NCBI GenBank assembly: GCA_002632265.1
Contig: NQOV01000012.1
Coordinates: 1-64,000 of the forward strand
Reading direction: 5' to 3'
DNA from: Rhodospirillaceae bacterium MC!
Lineage (GTDB): Bacteria; Pseudomonadota; Alphaproteobacteria; MC1
Length of the DNA stretch: 64,000 nt
The notes below the pieces were generated by a model. It had not been told where the DNA came from, did no database searches, and saw nothing but the letters and a program-made list of their open reading frames with translations. This document shows positions 9,474 through 19,865 of this stretch, piece after piece (position 1 is the stretch's first letter; each line of letters opens with the position of its first letter). A program made the position numbers and the translations under genes.

Positions 9474-10136
9474 ATGACAAACTTTATTGATGATCTAGAA
9501 TGGCGTTACACAACTAAAGCTTATGATCCCACTAAAAAGATAAGTGATGAAGATTTTAACTTTATACTAAAATCTTTAGATCTTGCTCCAAGTTCGATTA
9601 ATTCTCAACCTACAAGATACTTTATTGCGTCATCCCAAGAAAGTATCAACAGGATTGCAGAATCAGCCAATGCTCCAGCCTATGAGTATAATAGAGCGAA
9701 AATCTCAAAAGCGTCTCATGTGATTGTTTTTACATCTAAAGTTGATTATACTAAAGATGACATTACAAAATTGGTAAAGCTCGAACAAGATAGCAATCGT
9801 TTACCTTTTGGTTCTGTGGATGAATTATCAACCAGATACGCAGGAGTCGTAGAGGTAAAAGGAAAACAACCAAACGGCGTACCAGTTTGGTTATCTAAGC
9901 AAGCTTATATCTCGCTAGGAGTTTTAATTTCTGCAGCAGCTACCTTGCGTATTGATTCTACTATTATCGGCGGTATCGATTTTGATATTCTTAGCGATAG
10001 TTTGGATCTATCATCCAAGGGATTAGCGGTGGATTTAGTGGTTAGTTTAGGTTATCGTTCACCCGATGATCTTAACACTCCTGACAAAACTAAAAAATCA
10101 CGCTTACCCATGAGTGAACGATTCTTTACACTTTAG
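9474..10136 (+). CDS. Nitroreductase family protein, paralog 3 (diverged)
   Basis: MTNFIDDLEWRYTTKAYDPTKKISDEDF; ATG at 9474 preferred over TTG at 9453. Confidence 0.86.
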   Translation: MTNFIDDLEWRYTTKAYDPTKKISDEDFNFILKSLDLAPSSINSQPTRYFIASSQESINRIAESANAPAYEYNRAKISKASHVIVFTSKVDYTKDDITKLVKLEQDSNRLPFGSVDELSTRYAGVVEVKGKQPNGVPVWLSKQAYISLGVLISAAATLRIDSTIIGGIDFDILSDSLDLSSKGLAVDLVVSLGYRSPDDLNTPDKTKKSRLPMSERFFTL

Positions 10137-10186
10137 TAAGATCTCGTAAGATCTAGTATATTTGTGTAATAAATATAAATAGAAAT

Positions 10187-10226
10187 AAAAGGATAACTAA
10201 ATATTAATCTTTAGTTATCCTTTTTT
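10187..10226 (+). terminator. Intrinsic terminator after the nitroreductase genes
   Basis: AAAAGGATAACTAAA-tattaatc-TTTAGTTATCCTTTTTT. Confidence 0.8.
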
Positions 10227-10313
10227 CTTTGTATTCATATTTCAATTGTGATATCATACTCAATAAATAAGAGTTTAAAAATTTTAGTTTGAAAGAAAAA
10301 AGGTGTTAAAATT

Positions 10314-11282
10314 ATGATAAATAAAAGTAATGTGGAAAAATTTCTAAATGGAGTTAAAAATGTCCATTTAGTATCTCATAATGATCTTGACGGTTACGCA
10401 TCACAAGCCATATTAGCCAGAGTATTTAAAGATTATAATCTAACATTCTACAATACCCACTATGGCAGACTTCCACAAATCGCCAACAATTTAAAACGTG
10501 AAATTACCGATAATGAAAGCGTGGTTGTGATTTCTGATATCTGCTTTAGTGAAGAGAATCTACGAGATTTAGGGGAAAAGGTTTTTGTTTTAGATCATCA
10601 TATCAGTTCCATATATGCCCAAGATATCGCCACCTATTGCATTATGGACACAAAAAAATCCGCAACCATGATATGCTACGATTTCGCTAAAGATATCATG
10701 GGTGTGGATATTAATGAAGATTTAGCAGTCTTTACCAATGATTATGATCTCTGGTTTCATAAACATCCTGAATCTAAGGTCTTAAATCGTTGGATGGGAA
10801 TGTATAAAAGCGTAAAAGCCACAGATAGGTTTGGCGAGCTGTTAAGATTATATACCGCACAAAAACACGACACAGATATTTTAACATTCTTAAAATCTAA
10901 CTCAACCCACGATATGATTGATGAAAACGTATTTAATTATTTTGAGTATCAAGAAAATGAGTATGTGAAGAAAATAGTTAAAGGTTGCAAAACTGGAATA
11001 TTACATCTTAAGGATGAACAAGTATTTTTAAATGTGTGCTTTGCCAATAGTTACGCTTCCGAAATTGCCGATAAAATTCTCGTGGAAAATCCTGATAATA
11101 TCGTTATGGTTATTAATATGGAGAATCAATCGGGAAGTTTACGAGCAAGTGATGATAAATTCCAATGTAACAAAATAGCCGAAAAGTTTGAAGGTGGTGG
11201 CCACGCCTGTGCATCAGGTTTCCGCATTAGCGATATAGCCGAGTTTTTTGGCGATTATCTGCAAATTTTTTACAATAAGTAA
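10314..11282 (+). CDS. DHH-family phosphoesterase-like protein
   Basis: VHLVSHNDLDGYASQAIL, VVISDICF, VFVLDHH and C-terminal GGGHACASGFR motifs. Confidence 0.85.
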   Translation: MINKSNVEKFLNGVKNVHLVSHNDLDGYASQAILARVFKDYNLTFYNTHYGRLPQIANNLKREITDNESVVVISDICFSEENLRDLGEKVFVLDHHISSIYAQDIATYCIMDTKKSATMICYDFAKDIMGVDINEDLAVFTNDYDLWFHKHPESKVLNRWMGMYKSVKATDRFGELLRLYTAQKHDTDILTFLKSNSTHDMIDENVFNYFEYQENEYVKKIVKGCKTGILHLKDEQVFLNVCFANSYASEIADKILVENPDNIVMVINMENQSGSLRASDDKFQCNKIAEKFEGGGHACASGFRISDIAEFFGDYLQIFYNK

Positions 11283-11419
11283 TCACTTTAATAAATCTTA
11301 AGCAAGGGCAGATATCAGCCCTTATAATTAAATATAATAAAAAATTGTTGACTCTTTATACTAAATTAGATTATATTAAAGTTAATAAGAATAAAATAAC
11401 AACTCTTGAGGTTAAAGCT

Positions 11420-11728
11420 ATGTTTTTAGTAATGTATGTAGACAAAAATAATTCACTAGATGATCGTTTACAAAATAGGGACGCTCACATTAAGCACCTA
11501 GAAAGCCTAATGGCTGAAAAGAAATTAATCGTTGCAGGCGGTCTGAGAAATGACGACGGTTTCGAAATTAATGGTACAATGATACTATTAAACACAAATA
11601 CAAGAGAAGAGGCAGAAGAAATCGCCTACCAAGATCCCCTATACAAAGCTGGCGTATTTGAAAGCGTGATTATACGTTATTGGAAACAAGCTATGCCACG
11701 TGAAAAACAAATGATTAATTTTTATTAA
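11420..11728 (+). CDS. YciI-like protein
   Basis: MFLVMYVDKNNSLDDRLQNRDAHIKHLESLMAEKKLIVAGGLRNDDG ... AYQDPLYKAGVFESVIIRYWKQ; ATG at 11420 preferred over the upstream ORF-track start. Confidence 0.8.
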   Translation: MFLVMYVDKNNSLDDRLQNRDAHIKHLESLMAEKKLIVAGGLRNDDGFEINGTMILLNTNTREEAEEIAYQDPLYKAGVFESVIIRYWKQAMPREKQMINFY

Positions 11729-11796
11729 TTGTAAAGTTTAAAGTATAAGGTTAATATCATACTTTCAATTTAAAGTTAAGGTTAAAGATAATAATT

Positions 11797-12456
11797 ATGA
11801 AGAGTAATTTTATATTATCATGTAATAATATCACTTTAAATTATGGACAGAATCAAATATTTTCTAATCTCACACATGATTTTAAATCTGGTGAGGTTAT
11901 TTTATTATGTGGAAATAACGGCTCGGGAAAATCTAGCCTGTTAAAGATTATATCAAGATTAATAACATTATACGATGATCATAGTCATATGTATCTTAAA
12001 GCTGAAACCGAAACCGAACAGCAAGCCATAAATACAAAAGATATCTTTTACATGGGCCACAAGCAACCATTAAAAGATAATCTAACTATTTTCGATCATT
12101 TATATTTTCACACTAAAGATAAAAAGCTAATTGATGAATCTCTAGCATATTTTAATCTGTATGAGTATAAGCATACCCAAGTAAAAAATCTTTCGGCAGG
12201 GCAGAAAACTAAAATTATACTCTCAAAGCTATACATACAACGCACCATAAAAAATATTTGGTTGCTAGATGAACCCTTTAACACTATCGATAAAACATCG
12301 TCAGATCTCTTAATTAAGTTGATAAAACAAGCCATATTAAAGAATGTTTTAGTTATTATCTCATCCCATCAGATTCCCAAGAATTTAGATGTGTCAACAA
12401 CCGTTAACATGAATGATTACATATCTGCTCATGAGAGATTAGAGGAGAAGCTATAA
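11797..12456 (+). CDS. ccmA: Heme exporter ATP-binding protein CcmA
   Basis: Walker A GNNGSGKSS, signature LSAGQKTK, Walker B IWLLDEP; directly upstream of ccmB/ccmC. Confidence 0.9.
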   Translation: MKSNFILSCNNITLNYGQNQIFSNLTHDFKSGEVILLCGNNGSGKSSLLKIISRLITLYDDHSHMYLKAETETEQQAINTKDIFYMGHKQPLKDNLTIFDHLYFHTKDKKLIDESLAYFNLYEYKHTQVKNLSAGQKTKIILSKLYIQRTIKNIWLLDEPFNTIDKTSSDLLIKLIKQAILKNVLVIISSHQIPKNLDVSTTVNMNDYISAHERLEEKL

Positions 12457-13154
12457 TGTTGGAAAATATATACAATCTCTCGCTTTTTGAATTTAAAAAT
12501 CATAGAAGTAATATAACTTCTTCCATATTTATACTAATATTCTACGCCCTAGGAATTATTATATTTTCCTTTGCTATGGGCGGGAATGTCTATGAGAGTA
12601 TCAATAAAAAGAATGATATCCTAAACATGGCACAAATGAACGCCATTAATATAAATATTGGTATCATATGGGGCATTACTATATTCGCCTTGCTTTTTTA
12701 CAGCCTCTCCCTCTTCAAAGAAGATATATCCGACGGCACATTAGAACAATTAATAATAAACGATATGGGATTAACTTCATATGTAGTAATTAAGACTTTA
12801 ATATCATGGGCCTTCAACTGCCTACCATTTATAATCTTACAGCCACTATTTACCACGATTTTAAACATTCCACCTAGCTATTGGTTAAATATTATGCTAT
12901 CTTTAGTTATCGGAAGTTTAGCCTTAAGTTTTACCCTATCTTTATGTGTGAGCTTTATAGTAAATCACAGTAAAAATAACTTTATATTAAGCATTCTATT
13001 TATCCCCTTAAGCATACCCATTTTGATATTTGCCATATCATCCAGTGAAAACAATTCTTATAGCTTGCTAATATTGTTAGCATTTAGTATAATATCCATA
13101 TTTATATACCCCATAATTACAGGATATATCTTAAAACAACTAACAAATCAATAA
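12456..13154 (+). CDS. ccmB: Heme exporter permease CcmB
   Basis: Polytopic; LFKEDISDGTLEQLI; between ccmA and ccmC. Confidence 0.88.
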   Translation: MLENIYNLSLFEFKNHRSNITSSIFILIFYALGIIIFSFAMGGNVYESINKKNDILNMAQMNAININIGIIWGITIFALLFYSLSLFKEDISDGTLEQLIINDMGLTSYVVIKTLISWAFNCLPFIILQPLFTTILNIPPSYWLNIMLSLVIGSLALSFTLSLCVSFIVNHSKNNFILSILFIPLSIPILIFAISSSENNSYSLLILLAFSIISIFIYPIITGYILKQLTNQ

Positions 13155-13166
13155 CAAGAGTGTAAC

Positions 13167-13844
13167 ATGAAAATTAAAAAAATTGAGATACTTTTAGTAT
13201 TCTTATTAATAGTGAGCTTAGCAACTACATTTGTAGGTTCTTATATTGGTTTGATATCATCGCCACCAGATTCTAAACAGGGGGACGCAGTGAGAATCAT
13301 GTATATTCACGTCCCAACCGCCATGTGGAGTCTTATGGCTTATACGATTATGGCTCTAGTTTCATTCATATATTTATGGACGCATAAAAAGATCTTTCAT
13401 CTTATCGCCAACGCCATAGCCCCCATAGGCATGATATTTACAATCCTATGCTTAATTACAGGCTCAATCTGGGGAAAACCCATGTGGGGTACATACTGGA
13501 CATGGGATCCTCGCTTAACATCAGAATTGATCTTACTTTTCATATACATAGCTTATCTAGCCATAAACATCGGCTTGGAAACCCTACGCCGAAAAGCCAC
13601 CATTTTAGCAGTGTGGACAGTAATAGGAGCAGTTAACATCCCCATAATAAAATTTTCCGTAACATGGTGGCATTCAATTCATCAAGGATCATCCATGATA
13701 AAAAAAGGCGGTGGCAGTGCCATAGATCCAAGCATGCAAACACCCTTATATATAATGATAATTGGCATAACATTACTTTTTATCACGCTCTCATTAATCA
13801 ATATCTTACGCTTAATCAACGAAGAGAAAAACCTAAAGGCTTAA
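13167..13844 (+). CDS. ccmC: Heme exporter protein CcmC
   Basis: MYIHVPTAMWSL and tryptophan-rich WGKPMWGTYWTWDPRLTSELIL. Confidence 0.95.
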   Translation: MKIKKIEILLVFLLIVSLATTFVGSYIGLISSPPDSKQGDAVRIMYIHVPTAMWSLMAYTIMALVSFIYLWTHKKIFHLIANAIAPIGMIFTILCLITGSIWGKPMWGTYWTWDPRLTSELILLFIYIAYLAINIGLETLRRKATILAVWTVIGAVNIPIIKFSVTWWHSIHQGSSMIKKGGGSAIDPSMQTPLYIMIIGITLLFITLSLINILRLINEEKNLKA

Positions 13845-13848
13845 AAAA

Positions 13849-13956
13849 ATGTTCGATCAATACGCAAACTACATCTACACATCTTGGGGAATTTCATTTC
13901 TAGCCATTCTTTTTATGCTAGTATATTACATAGTTAAATACATCAAGACTAGATAA
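13849..13956 (+). CDS. ccmD: Heme exporter protein CcmD (35 aa, missing from ORF track)
   Basis: MFDQYANYIYTSWGISFLAILFMLVYYIVKYIKTR, single TM, immediately after ccmC. Confidence 0.85.
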   Translation: MFDQYANYIYTSWGISFLAILFMLVYYIVKYIKTR

Positions 13957-13963
13957 AAAGGCG

Positions 13964-14000
13964 TAAAATAGGCTAATATGCACTTGGAAAAGATACTAGT
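13964..14000. repeat. Degenerate fragment of a family 2 palindrome (left arm)
   Basis: GGCGTAAAATAGGCTAATATGCACTTGG resembles GTGTAAAATTAGCTAATATGCACCTT. Confidence 0.55.
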
Positions 14001-14085
14001 GTAGGCATTTAACTCTTATTAGTAATTTTTAAATATTTTATCTGTATAGTATAGGGATTATATAAATAAAATAAGCGGATAAGCG

Positions 14086-15528
14086 ATGTCTACATATGGG
14101 ATAAAACTGTTAAAAATAATCTTGAAATTCATAACAATACTTTATGTTTTAAGTATTGTTACAAATGCTTATGCCATTACCAAAAGCAACAGCAACAGTC
14201 ATAATCTTACCACCTTACAAAAAAACATCGAAAAAGAACTAAAACAACAACAGGAATTAGATCTTAAACAACGCAATATCGAAAAAGAAAAGTTGGAAAT
14301 TCATCAACGCATGGTAAACCAAGCCAATGACATCCAAGGATATGAAGATAAAATTATCGATATTGAAAAACAAATCTCCATACTTGGCGGACAAGAATCC
14401 AAACTAAAAAAACAACTTAAAATTAAAGATGTCCATACAGCTAAATTACTTGGAGCAATTGAGCGTATCGCCGCTTATCCGCCTGAAGCCTTGGTTTTCT
14501 CGCCAAATATTTCGCCTACAAATGTAGTACGTAGTGCCATTATGATGAGATCGATCATACCGCAAGTTAATTCACAAACCGCCTTACTGCGTGAACGCTT
14601 GGAAAATCTCATCGAAACCGAAGAGCAACTCTCTCGCCAACATGAAGAGTTGAAAATTGTCTCGAAAGAATTATCAGGCCACCGCCAAAATATCGAGATC
14701 ATGTATGCCAAACTCAAACAACAATCGGACACTAATACCATACAACAAAAGAAGCTTTCTTCAAATATCAGTAATTTAAAGTTACGTGCAAAAAATATGC
14801 GTACCTTGATTCGCAAATTACAACAACAACAACAATTAAGAGAAGCCGAAGAAAAAAGAAAGAAAATCAGAAAGTATCAATTGGAACAAGCTCGTAAAAA
14901 ACGCTTAGCACAATTGGAACGTTCTCGCAAGCTCAAACAAGCAAAAGAAAAAGCTCTCAAAGAACAAGAAATCGCTCGCCTAAGAAAAGTAAATGCCGAA
15001 AAAGCTCGCCAAGAATCCCTTAAATTAAAGCAACAACAAGCCCGCTTGAAAAAAGAAGAAGACCAACGCAAAGCAAGGGAAAAACTAGCCCTAAAACGCA
15101 CAAAACATAGCGATAGTTTAAAATCGGTTGTAACACGAGAGTTACGCCGTCATCCATTTTCCCATGCTTTCCATAAGTTAAAATTACCTGTGGCAGGCGT
15201 CTTGCATAACAATTATAACTACCGCCTAGCCGACGGGACACGTCAAGCAAGCGTATATATTAGCACAAGAACCAACTCCCAAGTGGTAGCTCCCTATGCA
15301 GGCTTAATCTATTTTGCCGAAAACTATCGAGGATACGGTCCAATGATCATTATTGAGTACGGCCCAAGTTATCATGTGGTCTTATACGGCATGAAGAATA
15401 TTACCATTAAAGCAGGACAATACGTCTTAAAAGGCGATCCCATCGCTCGCATGGGCGATAGTAAAATCTTAAAAATAGAAATACGCCATAATATGAGTCC
15501 CATTAACCCCATGCGTTGGCTACAATAG
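14086..15528 (+). CDS. EnvC-like murein hydrolase activator / M23-type peptidase domain protein
   Basis: Long Lys/Gln-rich coiled coil then VVAPYAGLIYFAENYRGYGPMIIIEYGPSYHVVLYGM ... AGQYVLKGDPIARMGD. Confidence 0.88.
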   Translation: MSTYGIKLLKIILKFITILYVLSIVTNAYAITKSNSNSHNLTTLQKNIEKELKQQQELDLKQRNIEKEKLEIHQRMVNQANDIQGYEDKIIDIEKQISILGGQESKLKKQLKIKDVHTAKLLGAIERIAAYPPEALVFSPNISPTNVVRSAIMMRSIIPQVNSQTALLRERLENLIETEEQLSRQHEELKIVSKELSGHRQNIEIMYAKLKQQSDTNTIQQKKLSSNISNLKLRAKNMRTLIRKLQQQQQLREAEEKRKKIRKYQLEQARKKRLAQLERSRKLKQAKEKALKEQEIARLRKVNAEKARQESLKLKQQQARLKKEEDQRKAREKLALKRTKHSDSLKSVVTRELRRHPFSHAFHKLKLPVAGVLHNNYNYRLADGTRQASVYISTRTNSQVVAPYAGLIYFAENYRGYGPMIIIEYGPSYHVVLYGMKNITIKAGQYVLKGDPIARMGDSKILKIEIRHNMSPINPMRWLQ

Positions 15529-15578
15529 TTAAATTTCTCCCAACCCAATACACATTCAACAACATTTAAGGATCAACA

Positions 15579-16508
15579 ATGGACACTCTAAAGCATACAG
15601 ATTTTGAAAAGCATAATGATAAATATGAAGTTAGTATAGTACTAGTTACTTATAATCACGTGAATTTTATCGAACAAGCTTTGAATTCTGCTTTAAATCA
15701 GCAAACCAACTTTAAATTTCAAATATGTGTTATCGATGATCATAGTACGGACGGCACAAGCGAATTAGTCGCCAAAATATCACAGCAGTACGACAATGTA
15801 AAGCATATTCTAGCCGAAGAAAATAAAGGCATAGCAAATAACAACATATTACATTTCAACGAATTTTTACCCCATATTGATACGAAATACATAGCCCTAC
15901 TAAGTGGCGATGACTATTGGATAAATACGCAAAAACTACAAAAACAATACGATATCTTAGAAAAGAATCCAGACGCTGTAGTTACCGCATGTTCCTACCA
16001 CTTCGGCGAAAATCGTGAGATGATCCACGAAGATAAAAAGCACAACGATTTATTTTTTAGCCAAGGCTCAACTCTTTTCCTAAGAAATGTTATTGATTTT
16101 ACCAGATATCCTGGTATTTTACGTGATGATTCAGGCTATCGCTTTATCTATCATCTCTACGGTACTCAAATATCCACTAGCCATATGGATGTATACTACC
16201 GAGTATTCGACAAAGAAGAAGATAAAGAACACTCTTCCCTATACGTAAGTCAAGAAAATGACATAAGAAGAAGATACAACTACTACGTAATAGCCATTGG
16301 ATTCGGCTACATCCTAGATCATAAAATAAATTACAACATCTTAAATTTCGATAGAGAAGGATTCTCCGAATTTGTAATAGACTGGGCAAAAAATATCGAA
16401 TACGGCGAACACTTAGTAAGTCGTTTCTACGTATCAACAGAAGATAAAAAATATCTAGACATCATTAAAAGCCTTGATACATCCACCCTTCCCCCACGTT
16501 CCATTTAG
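15579..16508 (+). CDS. Glycosyltransferase family 2 protein
   Basis: VSIVLVTYNHVNFIEQALNSALNQ, CVIDDHSTDGT, LLSGDDYW. Confidence 0.9.
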   Translation: MDTLKHTDFEKHNDKYEVSIVLVTYNHVNFIEQALNSALNQQTNFKFQICVIDDHSTDGTSELVAKISQQYDNVKHILAEENKGIANNNILHFNEFLPHIDTKYIALLSGDDYWINTQKLQKQYDILEKNPDAVVTACSYHFGENREMIHEDKKHNDLFFSQGSTLFLRNVIDFTRYPGILRDDSGYRFIYHLYGTQISTSHMDVYYRVFDKEEDKEHSSLYVSQENDIRRRYNYYVIAIGFGYILDHKINYNILNFDREGFSEFVIDWAKNIEYGEHLVSRFYVSTEDKKYLDIIKSLDTSTLPPRSI

Positions 16509-16668
16509 GAACGTGAAAAAGCAGTTTTTTCCATTTCTTAGAGGTATGTTTTAGTTCATTTTAAAAATAAAAATAAATAATTATTGTAATTTATTTTTTG
16601 TTAATAATTATCTGATAGTATGTGTGAATAAGAGATATTTTAATGAGAGAAGAAAAGGGTATAACAGA

Positions 16669-17166
16669 ATGACTTGTCCTAAAGATTTAAGAAAACACAT
16701 GGAAAACGGCGAAAGAGCTAGACACCATTTTTTAGTAAAAGAATCAAATAACTATTTATTAGTAATGATTCCAGTAACAATATTTTTAATACTTCCAAGT
16801 ATAATTTTACACAAGGAAATCCTAACATTATACGCACCTGTAGCATTAGTTTTATTTTTTTCCATATCATTTTTTACAAAAAGAGATTTTGCAAAAAGTG
16901 GGACAAAAAAATATTTCCTAACTAATAAGCGTTTGATTTTAGTTACAAAAAATGATGTTCACAGCGTAACCTTAAAAGATATCAACAGAATAACACCTAC
17001 ATATCAAAAGCCTAAGAATTCTTATCATGATAACAAACTTGTAAAGGCGATTACAATTAGCACCAACACAAGACAAATTGTTACATTAAATTCTTTACAG
17101 AATCCTGCAAATGTTTATAATAAGATAATGGAAGCTTTAAAAGCTCAACCAGAAAGATCTATTTAA
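16669..17166 (+). CDS. PH-domain-like membrane protein
   Basis: Two TM segments then YFLTNKRLILVTKNDVHSVTLKDINRI. Confidence 0.65.
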   Translation: MTCPKDLRKHMENGERARHHFLVKESNNYLLVMIPVTIFLILPSIILHKEILTLYAPVALVLFFSISFFTKRDFAKSGTKKYFLTNKRLILVTKNDVHSVTLKDINRITPTYQKPKNSYHDNKLVKAITISTNTRQIVTLNSLQNPANVYNKIMEALKAQPERSI

Positions 17167-17336
17167 GATAGCATGAAAAAACCACTCATTTTTTGGAGGT
17201 TAGAGTAAATCAATCTAACTAATTCAAATGGTTACACTACGTTGTAAAAATATATCTATGATTCTTTAACAAAAATCTATATAATGTATAGAAGAATTTA
17301 AATGATCAATTTACTTCAAGTCAAGGTGTAAATAAA

Positions 17337-17786
17337 ATGGCTGATAAACTTCATATTAGTTGGGATGAATTCAATGAACGAACCATCCAACTCGGTAATC
17401 AAATAAAAGCAACAGGCAAAGATTATAAAGGCATTATCACAATTACACGTGGAGGGCTTGTGCCTTCCGCTATTTTGGCTCATGTATTAGGGATTCGCAT
17501 GCTGGATATTGTAGCGACGATTTCCTATAATGGTCAGGATCAAAGCGACGAAGTAAAAATCACAAATCAACCAGAACTTGCCTTAAAAGATAATAAAGGC
17601 GAGGGATGGTTGTTAGTTGATGATCTATCGGATACAGGAAAAACATTCAAAGAGTTGAAAAAATTGTTGCCGAATGCTACAACTACTACAGTGTATGTTA
17701 AACCACAAGGGAAAAATTATGTTTCTCATTTTCTTTTGGAAGTACCCCAAGAAACTTGGATAGTACTACCATGGGAACACGATTAA
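17337..17786 (+). CDS. gpt: Xanthine phosphoribosyltransferase
   Basis: ITITRGGLVPSAILAHVLGIR and PRPP motif WLLVDDLSDTGKTF. Confidence 0.9.
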   Translation: MADKLHISWDEFNERTIQLGNQIKATGKDYKGIITITRGGLVPSAILAHVLGIRMLDIVATISYNGQDQSDEVKITNQPELALKDNKGEGWLLVDDLSDTGKTFKELKKLLPNATTTTVYVKPQGKNYVSHFLLEVPQETWIVLPWEHD

Positions 17787-17801
17787 TAAGTAAAGTGCTG
17801 T

Positions 17802-17913
17802 GAAAAAGCACTCATCCAGTGCCTTTAAGGCATACTTATGTATGGGGATATACACCCCCTATGCCTTAAAGACGCTGGCTAAGCACTTTTCCCATTCCTT
17901 AAGTAACATGAGT
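17802..17913. repeat. Palindromic element, family 1 copy B
   Basis: GTGAAAAAGCACTCATCCAGTGCCTTTAAGGCATACTTATGTATGGGGATATACACCCCCTATGCCTTAAAGACGCTGGCTAAGCACTTTTCCCATTCC. Confidence 0.9.
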
Positions 17914-17936
17914 CATAAAAAAGGTAAGAGTAAAAA

Positions 17937-18713
17937 ATGAGTCCGCATGCTATTAATTTTCAAGATCTATTATCTTTGAATATATTTCATTTTTTATTGG
18001 TTTTTATTCGTCTAACATCATCTTTTTTGATCTTGCCATTTTTTAGCACTCAACAAATTCCCATGAAAGTAAAAGTATTATTTTCCTTTTTTGTCTGTTT
18101 AATTGTAACCCCTGCGGTATCCGAATATTTACCAAAAGAACCCTCTGGTGTGCCTGTATTGGTTGTTCTTATTTTACGAGAATTTCTCATAGGCTTATTT
18201 TTTGGTACTATCACATTAGTAATGACAAGTATTGCCGATACTACAGGGCAGTTTATTTCACGTAACATCCAATTGGCGAACTCAATGGTGCAAGATTCCA
18301 TTAGTATGCAACAATCATCGATTGTATCAACCATGCTTAATCAGTTGATCTATTTGATTTTTATTGTATCAGGATTGTTCGAAGTCTTCATAAAAGTAAT
18401 GATTGAAAGTTATACAATTTTCCGTATAAACGATGTCCTATTAGTGGGAGATATGGCAAACTATTTAGTGAAAGAAGTGAATATGACATTTATTCTAGGT
18501 GCACAATATTCCATGCCATTTATTATTCTTAGTTTGATAATTCAGATAATATCTGGTATAATAGCGAAATTAACTCCGCCATTACAAATGTTTTTCGTAA
18601 CAATGCCTTTAAATATTGGGATAGGGATATTGTTACTTTACACAACTCTTCCAGTAATGGTCCAGCAAATATTAACGAAATTATCCGAAATGTTTATGGA
18701 GTTTTTACCATAA
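17937..18713 (+). CDS. fliR: Flagellar export protein FliR
   Basis: FIRLTSSFLILPFF, LILREFLIGLFFGTI, FISRNIQLANSMVQD. Confidence 0.9.
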   Translation: MSPHAINFQDLLSLNIFHFLLVFIRLTSSFLILPFFSTQQIPMKVKVLFSFFVCLIVTPAVSEYLPKEPSGVPVLVVLILREFLIGLFFGTITLVMTSIADTTGQFISRNIQLANSMVQDSISMQQSSIVSTMLNQLIYLIFIVSGLFEVFIKVMIESYTIFRINDVLLVGDMANYLVKEVNMTFILGAQYSMPFIILSLIIQIISGIIAKLTPPLQMFFVTMPLNIGIGILLLYTTLPVMVQQILTKLSEMFMEFLP

Positions 18714-18779
18714 ACATCATACATAATACATAAAGATATACAAGTATATACGAGCATAAATAACTAAGGAACATATTTC

Positions 18780-19865
18780 ATGGCAGATCCAGAAGACGAG
18801 GGTAAAACCGAAGAACCCACCGATAAAAGATTACAAAAATTAAAAGAAGAAGGCAACACCATACAATCTCAAGAGTTCGGCAGTCTTGGGGGGATGTTAG
18901 CTACATATATAATATTTACCTTTCTAATTCCCTTTTATGTAACAAATATAGGAGAAAAGTTAAAGGGCCTAGCCTTAACATTTAACACCTTTGGGAATAT
19001 CACAACCGAAAGCCTAGTAATGTTATTCCGTATAGTTTTCTTAAATATTTTATCGTGGGTTTTTTTAGTAGGGCTAGTGCCTGTTATATTTAAATTTGCA
19101 ACAGAAATAATTATGCACGGTTGGGTATGGAATCCCAAAAAAGCATGGGATCCCAAATTATCCAACTTAAGTCCGTTAAACGGAGCTAAAAAGCTCAACG
19201 CATTTTCTCCGCCAAACTTGGTAAAAAATGGCATGAGTTTCGTGAAGTTAATAGTACTAAGTCTTGTGCTAGGTTGGTATATATACACAGAAATCCCAAA
19301 GTTCAGTGATGTAATAACCAACGGAATCATTGACTCATTATTATATTTAAACCATTTAGTAAAAGTATCTCTAGTAATTATTTTACTATTTATGCTTATT
19401 CTAGGAGTGAGCGATTGGCGTTATCGTGTTATGAAATACATGAACGATAACAAAATGAGCAAGCACGAAGTAAAAGATGAACACAAAAACACCGAAGGCG
19501 ACCCCCTAGTAAAACGTAAAATCAGATCGATTCGTATGCAACGCCACCAAGAAAGATTAGTCCAATTCTCATCACGTGCCGACGTTCTAATAACCAACCC
19601 CACCCATTTCGCCGTTGGTCTCGAATACAAACCCGATACCATGAACGCCCCCGTTGTTGTTGCCCTAGGTCAAGATCTAGTAGCCCTACGTTTAAAAACT
19701 CTAGCTAAAGAAAATGACATCCTAATAGTAGAAAATCCCCCCCTAGCACGTGCCTTATTTGCCAGCTGTGAACTAGACCAAGAAATCCCCGCCGAACACT
19801 ACCACGCCGTAGCCGAAGTGATTGGATATATTATGAAGATGAAAGGCGTCATCATCGAAAACTAA
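18780..19865 (+). CDS. flhB: Flagellar export protein FlhB
   Basis: EGKTEEPTDKRLQKLKEEGN; autocleavage NPTH in VLITNPTHFAVGLEY. Confidence 0.97.
   Translation: MADPEDEGKTEEPTDKRLQKLKEEGNTIQSQEFGSLGGMLATYIIFTFLIPFYVTNIGEKLKGLALTFNTFGNITTESLVMLFRIVFLNILSWVFLVGLVPVIFKFATEIIMHGWVWNPKKAWDPKLSNLSPLNGAKKLNAFSPPNLVKNGMSFVKLIVLSLVLGWYIYTEIPKFSDVITNGIIDSLLYLNHLVKVSLVIILLFMLILGVSDWRYRVMKYMNDNKMSKHEVKDEHKNTEGDPLVKRKIRSIRMQRHQERLVQFSSRADVLITNPTHFAVGLEYKPDTMNAPVVVALGQDLVALRLKTLAKENDILIVENPPLARALFASCELDQEIPAEHYHAVAEVIGYIMKMKGVIIEN

Noticed and set aside
13448-13903. Short plus-strand ORFs overlapping ccmC and ccmD
   Set aside because: Out of frame with CcmC and CcmD, which are recognisable by motif and position.
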